From contig JAAUUT010000002.1 of NCBI GenBank assembly GCA_012031035.1, forward strand, positions 1 through 64,000: 64,000 nucleotides of DNA, given 5' to 3'. Below the pieces are notes generated by a model. That model had not been told where the DNA came from, did no database searches, and saw only the letters and a program-made list of their open reading frames with translations. A program made the translations under genes and the position numbers. The DNA is from Candidatus Altimarinota bacterium. GTDB taxonomy: Bacteria; Cyanobacteriota; Cyanobacteriia; Cyanobacteriales; Microcystaceae. Shown here piece by piece: positions 50,266-59,009 of the stretch. Each line of letters begins with the position of its first letter. Positions within the stretch are counted from its first letter, which is position 1.

Positions 50266-51093
50266 ATGTCTAAAGTAGAAGTCCATACCAGAGTATCAGC
50301 TTCCGAGCAACGCATGAAGAAGGCGCATAGATATAGAGACAGCGCACTAGGTTTAGTCTCTACCCAAAGTTTCCCTGCAATCGTCGGAACGGCTGACATG
50401 ATGCTCAAGTCGGCAGAGGTGATATTGGTGGGATATGAAAAGATTGGTGGCGGTCATTGTACGGCAATTGTCAGGGGAAATATCGCCGATGTTCGTCTAG
50501 CTGTCGAAGAGGGAGCGGCAATGGCAGAAAAAATTGGTCAGTTAATCTCCAAATCCGTGATTCCCCGTCCCATGCCAAATCTAGAAGCCATCTTTCCCAT
50601 CGGCAGCCATCTGGTACAACTGGCGCAACAGCAGCAGGGTCACAGTCGCTTGAGTAACCGATCTATCGGTTTAGTAGAAACGCGAGGGTTTCCAGCGATG
50701 GTAGGAGCCGCTGATGCGATGTTAAAGTCAGCAGACGTGCAACTCGCTTCTTATGAAACGATTGGCGATGGGTTGTGTACCGCTATTATTCGCGGTTCGG
50801 TAGCGAATGTAGCTGTAGCAGTCGAAGCAGGAATGCACGAAGCCGAGAGAATTGGAGAATTGCACGCGGTTATGGTAATTCCTAGACTTCTAGAAGATCT
50901 AGAGCATACCTTACCGATTGCGAATTACTGGCTCGATCGACCCGAACCTTTACCAATGCTTATGCCTAGAACTGTCAAAGAAAGAGAGTTGGTTGCTTTG
51001 CCAGAACTTCAAAAGACGCAGATTGTTATTGAGAAAAAATTACAAAGGAAGAAAACAGTTGAGATAGGAAGTGCCATAGAAATTATGAATTAG
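50266..51093 (+). CDS. ccmO: Carboxysome shell protein CcmO (tandem BMC domains)
   Basis: 275 residues with two BMC domains: about 24-110 (ALGLVSTQSFPAIVGTADMM) and about 128-215 (IGLVETRGFPAMVGAADAML). This is CcmO-type, a pseudohexameric trimer essential for beta-carboxysome shell formation. The C-terminal tail (RTVKERELVALPELQKTQIV) is charged. The last codons are formed by the GAATTAT repeat. It is not next to ccmKLMN here, so this is a satellite carboxysome locus. Confidence 0.93.
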   Translation: MSKVEVHTRVSASEQRMKKAHRYRDSALGLVSTQSFPAIVGTADMMLKSAEVILVGYEKIGGGHCTAIVRGNIADVRLAVEEGAAMAEKIGQLISKSVIPRPMPNLEAIFPIGSHLVQLAQQQQGHSRLSNRSIGLVETRGFPAMVGAADAMLKSADVQLASYETIGDGLCTAIIRGSVANVAVAVEAGMHEAERIGELHAVMVIPRLLEDLEHTLPIANYWLDRPEPLPMLMPRTVKERELVALPELQKTQIVIEKKLQRKKTVEIGSAIEIMN

Positions 51094-51131
51094 GGTTAAT
51101 TTCATAATTCATAATTTATAATTCATAATTC
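51080..51131. repeat. AATTATGAATT inverted heptamer repeat
   Basis: AATTATGAATTAG at the ccmO stop and TTCATAATTCATAATT before the next start form an AT-rich hairpin across the 40-bp gap between ccmO and the proteasome-type gene. Confidence 0.55.
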
Positions 51132-51133
51132 AA

Positions 51134-51901
51134 ATGACTTATTGTTTGGGAATTATCAATCGCTTTGGGATAGTTATGGCGGCCGACTCCCGCACCAATG
51201 CTGGCGTTGATTACATTTCTGTTTACAAAAAACTGTTTGATTTTTCTGTGGCGGGTTCGCGAACTATACTCATCTGTACTTCTGGAAATCTCTCAATAAC
51301 GCAAGCAGTCATTAATGAATTGCAATTAGATATTCAAAATGAAGAGGAAAAGAATTTACATACTCTTACCAGTATGTACGATATTGCTCGTTATATTGGT
51401 TCTAAGAGTCGGCAAGTTCAAGAACGCGATCGTCAATGGTTAGAAAAAGATCGCATCGATTTTCACTGCAACTTTTTATTAGGCGGACAAGTTAAGGGGG
51501 AAGAGCCTTATCTTTACTTAATTTATCCTCAAGGCAATTTTATCGAAGCTACTAGAGAAACTCCTTTTTTACAAATCGGAGAAACTAAATACGGAAAACC
51601 CATTCTCGATCGCACTATTACTTATGATACTCCTTTAGAGGCTGCGGCTAAGTGCGCGCTTTTATCGATTGATTCGACGATGAAATCTAATATTTCTGTC
51701 GGGCCGCCGATTAATTTAGTCATGTATGAAACTGATAGTTTTGTCGTTCGTCGCACCCTAGAATTGCGCTTGGGAGATCCCTATTTAGCTAAGATACGAA
51801 AATTATGGGAAGAATTTGTACGACAAGCGTTTGAGGCAATGCCTAATATTGAATGGCAGTACGATACAGACGATGCCAATGAAGATGTTTTGATTGATTA
51901 A
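51134..51901 (+). CDS. Anbu-type proteasome homologue
   Basis: 255 residues. N-terminal nucleophile hydrolase of the Anbu/BPH (ancestral beta subunit) group related to HslV. After Met removal the candidate nucleophile is Thr2 (MTYCLGIINRFGIVMAADSR), followed by TNAGVDYISVYKKLFDF. Also FLLGGQVKGEEPYLYLIYPQ and CALLSIDSTMKSNISVGPPI. No ATPase, transglutaminase or ATP-grasp partner genes, commonly beside Anbu in other bacteria, are present. Substrate unknown. It probably shares a transcript with ccmO. Confidence 0.82.
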   Translation: MTYCLGIINRFGIVMAADSRTNAGVDYISVYKKLFDFSVAGSRTILICTSGNLSITQAVINELQLDIQNEEEKNLHTLTSMYDIARYIGSKSRQVQERDRQWLEKDRIDFHCNFLLGGQVKGEEPYLYLIYPQGNFIEATRETPFLQIGETKYGKPILDRTITYDTPLEAAAKCALLSIDSTMKSNISVGPPINLVMYETDSFVVRRTLELRLGDPYLAKIRKLWEEFVRQAFEAMPNIEWQYDTDDANEDVLID

Positions 51902-51959
51902 TTGCAGTCGGCAACTCCAAAGATGAATTCGTATTTATAATTCGATCGCATCGATCGCG

Positions 51960-53546
51960 TTAATTGCCCGAAACCGTCCACCAAGCTAGGGCATAAGACT
52001 GTTTTTCTTCATTGGCTTTTTGACGGTATTGGACGCGAATTTTGTACTGTCCTGCTTTTGGGACTTGACAAAATATGTGTTCTACGCCGTCGAACTGGCT
52101 AGTAGAAGCACAAGCACTCGTAACGGGGTTAGTTTCATTTTTAGAGATTAGGTAGATGTCGAGATTATTTAAACCGCGATCGCGAAAACTCTCCCCAACA
52201 TCATATTGCTGGTTTTGATTCTTATCTTTGAGTTCTACTAAGCGATCCCAGGTCAAGGTAATTGAGACAAAACTATTTTGTCTTAAGGGTTTTGCCAAAA
52301 TATAATCTTGAAAAGCATTAGCCGATACGCTGCGATAATCCCAACCCTTACTCGGCACTGGTTTGTCAGGACTCCACTGACCCCCGCTAAATTGTTCGTA
52401 GGCACGATAAGCATCGAGTTGTCCCGTCCCCATTTCGATATCTAAAGGGATTTTGGCATCTTTATAAGCATCGGATTCTAGCCAAGTCTGATTATTCTTG
52501 CTGAGGATAGTACGGCTCATTCCTAACAGTAAACCATCTCCCTTGTCTTTAATTTTATTGACTGAGTTGAGTAGAACGGCTTTCATCACCTCGTGACGGC
52601 GAGAACCAATACTCCAATCCGAACGAGACTGTCGTAATTGGCGATCGCCGTATTCTTGTAAAAGTGCAACAGCAGCAGTGATATGAGGCGCAGCAAAACT
52701 GGTTCCACTTACTTCATTAACCTTACCTTCTAAATCTTTGAGATCGAGTTTGTTTCCTGGCGCAACTAAACCGATCGCGCGTCTGTCTCCTGCATTAATT
52801 TCTCGCTTAATTAATCGGCTTCCACTTCCCACGGGCTTAGCACTCAAATTCGCAAAATCAACTTTTGTAAATTTTCCTTGACGTTTCGCTGTATATGCAG
52901 TAACGATGCCGTTATATTGATCGGTAGGAATAGGAATGCCGCCACTGCCTTGATTGCCGGCGATCGCGTAGAGAACGTCATGAACTCGTCCCGACCAATC
53001 GATACATTGAGTCAGCAAAGCATTGCCATCAAGAGAGGCATTTTCTCTAGAGTCGCGCTGTAGGGACTCTCCAAAGCTAAAATTAATGGCTCGAACATCT
53101 CCCCCATTTTGTAAGGCGACGTGTTGAGTTGCCAAACATTCTTCAGCTTGTCCGCTTTGTCTGAGCGAACCTACGGCTGAGGAATAAAGTTTTGCACCTG
53201 GGGCAACTCCTGGCGACTTTTTATCTCGGCTGACCATGACACCAGCAACCATCATCGCGTGGTTATCGACATTTTCATTAGACTTGGCGATCGTGTTTCG
53301 ATAGAATACTCCTGCCAAGGAGACGTGAGGATTCCAAGCAACTGCTTTATCTACTCCAAATTTGCCCGGTCTACCGATTTCGACTTGTCCGATCGCAATT
53401 TTGCGACCGAGTAAGTTATAAGGAGGCTGATGTAATTTATGTGCGTTAATCCCTGCTTCTCCTGTAGAGTTGTCAGCCGCTAAGACTGGAGCGATCGCAC
53501 CCGAAATAGCAATGCTACAAGCTAGCGATATCCACTTTTGACCCAT
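51960..53546 (-). CDS. Secreted subtilisin-like (S8) serine peptidase
   Basis: 528 residues. Signal peptide ending APVLAADN. Catalytic His96 in NVDNHAMMVAGVM, oxyanion Asn198 in AIAGNQGSGG, Ser283 in GTSFAAPHITAAVALLQ. At the expected Asp position the sequence has Glu56 (AIGQVEIGRPG), an unusual substitution. The C-terminal about 130 residues form a jellyroll-like domain. It is probably periplasmic or extracellular. Convergent with the Anbu gene, with HIP1-like sequence in the short gap. Confidence 0.85.
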   Translation of the reverse strand: MGQKWISLACSIAISGAIAPVLAADNSTGEAGINAHKLHQPPYNLLGRKIAIGQVEIGRPGKFGVDKAVAWNPHVSLAGVFYRNTIAKSNENVDNHAMMVAGVMVSRDKKSPGVAPGAKLYSSAVGSLRQSGQAEECLATQHVALQNGGDVRAINFSFGESLQRDSRENASLDGNALLTQCIDWSGRVHDVLYAIAGNQGSGGIPIPTDQYNGIVTAYTAKRQGKFTKVDFANLSAKPVGSGSRLIKREINAGDRRAIGLVAPGNKLDLKDLEGKVNEVSGTSFAAPHITAAVALLQEYGDRQLRQSRSDWSIGSRRHEVMKAVLLNSVNKIKDKGDGLLLGMSRTILSKNNQTWLESDAYKDAKIPLDIEMGTGQLDAYRAYEQFSGGQWSPDKPVPSKGWDYRSVSANAFQDYILAKPLRQNSFVSITLTWDRLVELKDKNQNQQYDVGESFRDRGLNNLDIYLISKNETNPVTSACASTSQFDGVEHIFCQVPKAGQYKIRVQYRQKANEEKQSYALAWWTVSGN

Positions 53547-53611
53547 AAATAAATGCCCAGCTAATACTTTATTCTATATTGTGAACTACCCGCGCTCTTA
53601 TCGCGAGCTTC

Positions 53612-53965
53612 CTATCCAGCAGATAGCCTAATAGTAGAAGACTTACGCCCTTTACTACTCGGTCTTACATCTGGACAATAGGCTCGCTCTCCAGTTCCTG
53701 AAGAAATTATCCGCAATCCTTCATCTAGAATATTCCTAGCTGCATTATTTCTATTACTAGAACCTTTTGTTTTTCTAGATAAACGCTGTTGTTTTATTTT
53801 TAGGTTCTTTTCATGTTTCTTTAACCATCTAGGGTTATTGAATTTAGAGCCGTCACTAGTAACAGCAAAATCTGTTAATCCTAAGTCAGTACCAAGTGCT
53901 TTACCTTCTGTTGATTGTTGAGGTTTTTTAGTCCCATTCTCAAACAGAATAGAAGCGTAATAAAC
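53612..53965 (-). pseudogene. TnpB (IS200/IS605 OrfB) remnant
   Basis: YYASILFENGTKKPQQSTEG then KALGTDLGLTDFAVTSDG is the RuvC-I part of TnpB with its Asp; HEKNLKIKQQRLSRKTKG follows. Then the sequence jumps directly to NAARNILDEGLRIISSGTGE, which in full-length TnpB comes after the Zn finger, so the RuvC-II Glu and Zn finger are deleted. Downstream, a hairpin-like 53591-53608 with GAACTACCCGCG may be the element right end. It is a dead insertion. Upstream it runs against the GH57 start. The open frame extends to 54193 only by reading the antisense of GH57. Confidence 0.75.
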
Positions 53966-54050
53966 GATATCTAAGTTATGATGAATTCGCGCATAACAAG
54001 TGGTAAGCGAGGAGTATGCGCACTCATAGTGAAACTTCAAGGAAAATTGT

Positions 54051-55538
54051 ATGATTGCAACCGTACCATCGCCCAATCTCTCAACCAAATCGGATTTGCC
54101 GAATATTTGCGGTTGGGAAGCAGAAATCAAGGCAGTCGTTAACCACAGCGACCCGATATTTTTACCAACAACAAACCTGCGTCTAGAAAACATTTCAGCG
54201 GGATTTGCTTGCGCCCTTCATATGCACCAACCTACCATCCCCGCAGGCGCTAACGGCGCACTCATCAGCAACCTTCAACACATGTTTGAGAATCAGGGCG
54301 AGGGAGATAATCACAATGCTGGAGTCTTTGCTTGGTGTTACAGTCGCATGGGTGACTTTATTCCCGAATTAGTCAGTAATGGTTGTAATCCTCGTATTAT
54401 GTTGGATTATTCCGGCAATTTGTTGTGGGGATTGTATCAAATGGGACGCGAAGACATTCTCAACAATCTCAAACGTCTTGCTTGCGATCCTCAATATCAA
54501 CCTTATGTAGAATGGCTGGGGACAATGTGGAGTCATGCCGTTGTTCCTTCTACGCCCATTCCCGACATTAAATTACACATTCAGGCATGGCAACAATATT
54601 TTGCCGAACTTTTTGGTTACGATGCCCTCAAGCGCGTCAAAGGCTTTTCGCCGCCAGAAATGCACCTGCCCAACAATCCAGATACGCTATATGAATACAT
54701 CAAAGCCTTAAAAGAATGTGGTTATCGCTGGTTATTGGTGCAAGAACACTCTGTAGAACGCCTAGATGGTTCGGGATTGCGACACGAAGATAAATACGTC
54801 CCCAATCGCTTAGTTGCTCGAAATTCCAAAGGTGAAACGATTAGTATTACGGCGTTAATTAAAACGCAAGGTTCGGATACGAAATTAGTTGCCCAAATGC
54901 AACCGTATCACGAAGCCAAAGGCTGGGGCAAACAACAAATTGGTAACGTTACCGTTCCCAGTTGCGTCTCGCAAATTGCCGACGGAGAAAATGGCGGCGT
55001 GATGATGAATGAATTTGCTCGCGATTTTCAACCTGTTTGGCATGAAATTAAAGGCAATGGCATCGATAAAGCAGGCGTTGTCGGTATCAACGGCACAGAA
55101 TACATAGAAATCCTCGAAGCGGCTGGTGTCAATCCTGATGACTATCCAACTTGTCAAGCGTCTCAACAACACAAGATTTGGCAGCGAGTCAACCCCAATT
55201 CAGCTACGCCAGAAGCGGTTGCCAAGGCAATAGAGGAGTTGAAGCAAACCGACCATCGTTTTCATATGGATGGGGCCTCTTGGACGGATAATCTCAGTTG
55301 GGTTCAAGGTTATGAAAATGTTCTCGAACCAATGAACAAACTCAGCGCCATGTTTCACGAAAAATACGATCCGTTGGTACAACAAGATCCCTCAGTGACA
55401 AAACGCGCTGACTACCAAGAAGCATTCCTTTACAATCTTCTGGTGCAAACGAGTTGCTTCCGCTACTGGGGACAAGGAACTTGGACGGATTACGCACGCG
55501 AGTTATATCGTCGCGGCGAAGCTTTGGTGAAAATGTGA
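54051..55538 (+). CDS. Glycoside hydrolase family 57 protein
   Basis: 495 residues. Conserved regions: ACALHMHQPTIPAG (HQP motif), RIMLDYSGNLLWGLYQMGRE, LGTMWSHAVVPSTPIPDIKL, KGFSPPEMHLPNNPDTLYEY (Glu candidate) and FHMDGASWTDNLSWVQGYEN (Asp region). It is an amylase/4-alpha-glucanotransferase-like fold. The exact substrate is unknown, glycogen-like polymers being likely. The start ATG 54051 is supported by DLPNICGWEAEIKAVVNH. The TnpB remnant lies immediately upstream and may have displaced the original promoter. Confidence 0.88.
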   Translation: MIATVPSPNLSTKSDLPNICGWEAEIKAVVNHSDPIFLPTTNLRLENISAGFACALHMHQPTIPAGANGALISNLQHMFENQGEGDNHNAGVFAWCYSRMGDFIPELVSNGCNPRIMLDYSGNLLWGLYQMGREDILNNLKRLACDPQYQPYVEWLGTMWSHAVVPSTPIPDIKLHIQAWQQYFAELFGYDALKRVKGFSPPEMHLPNNPDTLYEYIKALKECGYRWLLVQEHSVERLDGSGLRHEDKYVPNRLVARNSKGETISITALIKTQGSDTKLVAQMQPYHEAKGWGKQQIGNVTVPSCVSQIADGENGGVMMNEFARDFQPVWHEIKGNGIDKAGVVGINGTEYIEILEAAGVNPDDYPTCQASQQHKIWQRVNPNSATPEAVAKAIEELKQTDHRFHMDGASWTDNLSWVQGYENVLEPMNKLSAMFHEKYDPLVQQDPSVTKRADYQEAFLYNLLVQTSCFRYWGQGTWTDYARELYRRGEALVKM

Positions 55539-55668
55539 TTAGGGAGAAGAGAATAAACAACAGGCAATAGGCATTCTATTGTTTTATTTTTTACAATTGC
55601 TAAGTTTGCTACTCTTGATTAGTGTAAGTAGGGCAACGATGCGATCGCTGACCCTACCTACTTTTGCT

Positions 55669-56538
55669 CTAACCACCGATCGCGCCGACAGTAACCCCTT
55701 CATAGGTAGTGTTCGTACCAACTTCGCGCCACGCATTCAACTCGGTTTTAACTGTGTCTAACTTAGCTTCGATGGCACTAATTGCATCAACACCCAAAGC
55801 TAAACGTAGCGGTGGATTTTCGCTTTCGACGGCTTGAATCATTGCTAGTGCTGCTTTGGCAGGATCGCCTGGTTGCTTGCCGTCCATATCTTTTAGCCAC
55901 TGACGAAAACCACCAATAACTTCCTCATAGTCAGCAATCTGAGTATCTGCCATTACCAGCGATCGCCCGTTGAAATCGGTACGGAATGCACCAGGTTCGA
56001 CAATAATTACTTTAATTCCCAGTGGTGCAACTTCTTTGGCTAAAGCTTCCGAAATGCCTTCTAAAGCAAACTTGGTACTGCAATAGATTCCCGCACCTGG
56101 AAAAGATACCATGCCGCCCACAGAAGATAGATTGAGAATGTATCCGCTTCGCTGTTGGCGCATCTGTGGTAAAACTGCACGCATTACATCTATTGCACCA
56201 AATACATTGGTTTCGTATTGTTGGCGCACTATTTCATCGCTAACTTCTTCGATCGCACCCATCGTGCCATACCCAGCATTGTTGACTAACACATCAATGG
56301 GTCCAAAAGTTGCAATGGCTTTGTTGACAGATTCGCGCACTTGTGAGGGGTTCGTTACATCTAATTGAACGGCTAAAGCGCGATCTCTATACCGAGCAAC
56401 TAAATCCTGTAGCTGTTCGGGTTTTCGTGCTGTCGCTACAACGATTTCACCTTTTTCTAAAAGCTGTTCGGCAAGAATGCGACCAAATCCAGTAGAACTA
56501 CCTGTAATCAACCAAACTTTTTTATTTTGCGTATTCAT
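55669..56538 (-). CDS. Short-chain dehydrogenase/reductase
   Basis: 289-residue classical SDR. NADP-binding TGSSTGFGRILAEQLLEKG, NNAGYGTMGAIEEV, catalytic Ser in LNLSSVGGMVSFPGAG, Tyr/Lys in YCSTKFALEGIS. Its substrate is not predictable. A TetR-type gene is divergently oriented 338 bp away, so this is probably a repressor/target pair. Confidence 0.9.
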   Translation of the reverse strand: MNTQNKKVWLITGSSTGFGRILAEQLLEKGEIVVATARKPEQLQDLVARYRDRALAVQLDVTNPSQVRESVNKAIATFGPIDVLVNNAGYGTMGAIEEVSDEIVRQQYETNVFGAIDVMRAVLPQMRQQRSGYILNLSSVGGMVSFPGAGIYCSTKFALEGISEALAKEVAPLGIKVIIVEPGAFRTDFNGRSLVMADTQIADYEEVIGGFRQWLKDMDGKQPGDPAKAALAMIQAVESENPPLRLALGVDAISAIEAKLDTVKTELNAWREVGTNTTYEGVTVGAIGG

Positions 56539-56823
56539 GATGAATCTCCTGGTTAATTTTTTATGTTTTACTGGCTATCTGGACAATTACATTAGATGCT
56601 GCCAAAAAATAGGCTATAGATTTCTACTTTAACGTCCAAAAATTTGCTCGTGAATAATTCGCCAACTTCGGGGCGACGACTCTACACTAACCTAAAATTT
56701 TTGTGTGTAGGTGTTTGTTAGTCATTGGTTTGATTAAAAGTTGCATTGTGCGCGCTGTTGATTCTTTTCTGTTTGCTAACAATGTCGAGTAGATAACGCT
56801 CTAACAACGATCTTTTTAATTAC

Positions 56824-56838
56824 AAAACGATACGTTTT
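56824..56838. promoter_or_regulatory. Candidate TetR operator in the SDR-tetR intergenic region
   Basis: AAAACG-ATA-CGTTTT, a perfect 6-bp dyad with 3-nt centre, 38 bp before the TetR start and in the 338-bp gap 56539-56876. The rest of the gap has no gene that I recognise. Confidence 0.45.
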
Positions 56839-56876
56839 ATAATTTAATGTGAGAGTATTAAATACTAATTTAAAAA

Positions 56877-57473
56877 ATGAGTCAAACTCCTACGAGCAAA
56901 AGAATTGGACGACCGCGATCCGAAGAATCCAAGACAGCGATTCTGGAAGCCACTTGGAAACTATTGAAAACAACGACTTTAAGAGATTTGTCTATTGAAG
57001 CGATCGCGCGCGAATCATGCGTTGGGAAAACGACGATTTACCGTTGGTGGCCAAATAAAGTAGCAGTGGCGATCGATGCGCTTTTAGAAAACGTGTTACC
57101 TGTAACCTCTTTCTTAAATCATTTATCTGCAACTGAAGCCATAACCGAGCAAATGACTGCTTTGGTGAAAGCTTTCGAGGGAGAATACGGACGGATTGTG
57201 GCACAAATTATTACAGAAGGACAAGCTTGTCCAGAAGTATTAGCAAGTTATCGCGATCGCTTTTTGTATCAGCGTCGTGCTGAGGCTAAACTAATTATCG
57301 AGCGGGGAATTAAAAGTGGCGAATTCGATCCAAATGTAGATCCTGAGTTAGCAATGGATATTCTTTACGGAGCAATCTATTTTCGGCTTTTGGTCGGACA
57401 TTTACCACTCGATGCAAAGTTTGCTAGCGAATTGCCACGACAAGCACTAAAAGCGATTATCAAAAAAAGCTAA
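56877..57473 (+). CDS. TetR/AcrR-family transcriptional regulator
   Basis: 198 residues. HTH region: ILEATWKLLKTTTLRDLSIE, AIARESCVGKTTIYRWWPNK. The ligand-binding domain (C-terminal) follows the AcrR-like pattern LIIERGIKSGEFDPNVDPEL. It is divergent from the SDR gene, with a candidate operator upstream of its start. Confidence 0.9.
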   Translation: MSQTPTSKRIGRPRSEESKTAILEATWKLLKTTTLRDLSIEAIARESCVGKTTIYRWWPNKVAVAIDALLENVLPVTSFLNHLSATEAITEQMTALVKAFEGEYGRIVAQIITEGQACPEVLASYRDRFLYQRRAEAKLIIERGIKSGEFDPNVDPELAMDILYGAIYFRLLVGHLPLDAKFASELPRQALKAIIKKS

Positions 57474-57483
57474 AGGCTTTTTA

Positions 57484-57533
57484 AGTAGTTCAGTAGAGAC
57501 GCGATATATCGCGTCTTTACAGGAGTTAGTAGT
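57484..57533. repeat. Compact MITE-like palindrome
   Basis: AGTAGTTCAGTAGAGACGCG, then a centre with the perfect palindrome GACGCGATATATCGCGTC (57498-57515), then TTTACAGGAGTTAGTAGTT. It is the inverted match of the element at 17222-17330 without its 46-bp insert. Confidence 0.65.
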
Positions 57534-57627
57534 TTAGGAAACTGATTGCTAGTTATTAATTAAGTCTCCCTTGTCTCCCTACTCCCTCACTTCCCCAGTC
57601 TCCTCATTCGTTATTAGTAGCTTATCC

Positions 57628-58571
57628 ATGAATTTTAGATCTTGTCTCAAACTGACTGCAATAAGCGCAATCGCGTTATTTTTGTTGAATAGTTGTCGCG
57701 ATCGCCCGCCGACAGTTAATGTCTTAAAAGACCTCGAATATAGCACTTATCCACTCCAAAATGGTCGAGGCAAGTTATTACTCGACTTATACTTGCCACA
57801 AATAGAATCTTCTCAACCTCTCCCCGTTATTATCTTCATTCACGGCGGCGGTTGGTTAGAAAACAGTAAAGAAAGTTGTCCCGGTCTATTGCTAGCTCAA
57901 CGAGGGTTTGCGATCGCATGTGTCAACTATCGTTATAGCACTCAAGCGATTTTTCCAGCACAGATACTCGATGTTAAAAAAGCTGTTCGTTGGTTGCGCC
58001 AGAATGCAGCGCAATACAAGTTAGATCCCAATCGTTTTGGTGCATTGGGAGACTCTGCTGGCGGTCATTTAAGCGCCTTACTGGGAACTTCTGCTGGAGT
58101 TTCTCCCTTAGAACCGGATAACGGACAAATTTCGAGTCGCATACAAGCTGTGGGGAATTTCTACGGGCCAACCGATTTAACGAAAATTCCTAAAGCTTTT
58201 GAGGAATATCCTACCCCTGAAGTGTTAGCCAAAAATAAAGATAAACTTTGGTGGCGATTGACGGAAGCAGCTTATAAGTTGCTTGGCGCTCCCGTTTCGC
58301 AACGTCTCGATCTAGCGGCGCTGGCAAATCCAATCGCCTATATTGACGATCGCGATCCGCCTTTTTGATCGTTCACGGAGAATTAGATAATATCGTTCCC
58401 ATCGCTCAAAGCGATTTGTTAGTTGAGGCTCTCAAAGCAAAAGGCGTTGAAGTTGAATATATACGCGACCCGAATTTAAAACATTCTTACCGAGGACAGA
58501 AAGGAGAACCTTTTGACCCAAAATTGTTGGATGCAACTATAAAGTTTTTTGAGCAACATTTGAAAAGGTAA
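57628..58571 (+). CDS. Lipoprotein alpha/beta-hydrolase esterase (one apparent frameshift)
   Basis: About 314 residues. Lipobox-like signal: AISAIALFLLNSCRDRP. Oxyanion FIHGGGWLENSKES, nucleophile Ser in ALGDSAGGHLSALLGTSAG. The frame ends at DRDPPF by a T5 run at 58362-58366; with T6 it reads DRDPPFLIVHGELDNIVPI and continues to 58571, supplying the Asp (GELDNIVP) and His (LKHSYRG) of the triad. The start ATG 58628-minus-1000 i.e. 57628 is preferred to 57571, whose extra codons are repeat-like. Confidence 0.83.
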
Positions 58572-58620
58572 TTACAAAAAAGTTATATTCTAAAAAGATA
58601 AACATTAAGATAGGAAAATT

Positions 58621-58830
58621 ATGACAATTTGGATTAACGAACAAATCGATCCCTGCGGTCTTATTTCTTCTTGTATCGCCTGTTGTGACGAACAAGCCGC
58701 TCAAGAATGCCATCAAACTTGGGAAAATAATTTAACTAAACAACAAAAAGAAGAAGGTTGGGTGGCGACATTAAGAACTGTTGAATCCTGGGATGAAGTT
58801 CCTGTTAATGCACTCAAATTAAGTGTTTAA
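58621..58830 (+). CDS. Small Cys-containing hypothetical protein
   Basis: 69 residues. Four Cys in the first half (DPCGLISSCIACCDEQAAQE) plus one in ECHQTW. No family recognised. It could bind metal or form disulphides. The plain ATG 58621 follows 49 bp after the esterase gene. Coding potential is moderate; it may be a member of a small cyanobacterial family. Confidence 0.5.
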   Translation: MTIWINEQIDPCGLISSCIACCDEQAAQECHQTWENNLTKQQKEEGWVATLRTVESWDEVPVNALKLSV

Positions 58831-59009
58831 AATTATAATAAGCTATCATGCTTTTAAATGACTTATTAGAATAAGGAAATAGGCAACAGGCAACAAGCAA
58901 TACTAAAAAAACTGAGATGGTTTTAATTAATCAAATCAAACTTTATCGCTTTTCTCCGTGCCTATATGTCTGGAATGCGAGATTTAAAAAGCGATCGCTA
59001 TAGATTTAA

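Noticed and set aside
51080-51131. CRISPR-like array from tandem AT-rich units
   Set aside because: Units are heptamers without spacers of constant length and occur all over the window; not a CRISPR.
53966-54193. N-terminal 76 codons of the minus-strand frame containing the TnpB remnant
   Set aside because: This part is antisense to the conserved GH57 N-terminus and has no TnpB similarity.
58831-59009. Cobalamin riboswitch before cbiET
   Set aside because: No B12-box-like conserved core or suitable stem arrangement is visible in the 179-bp gap.
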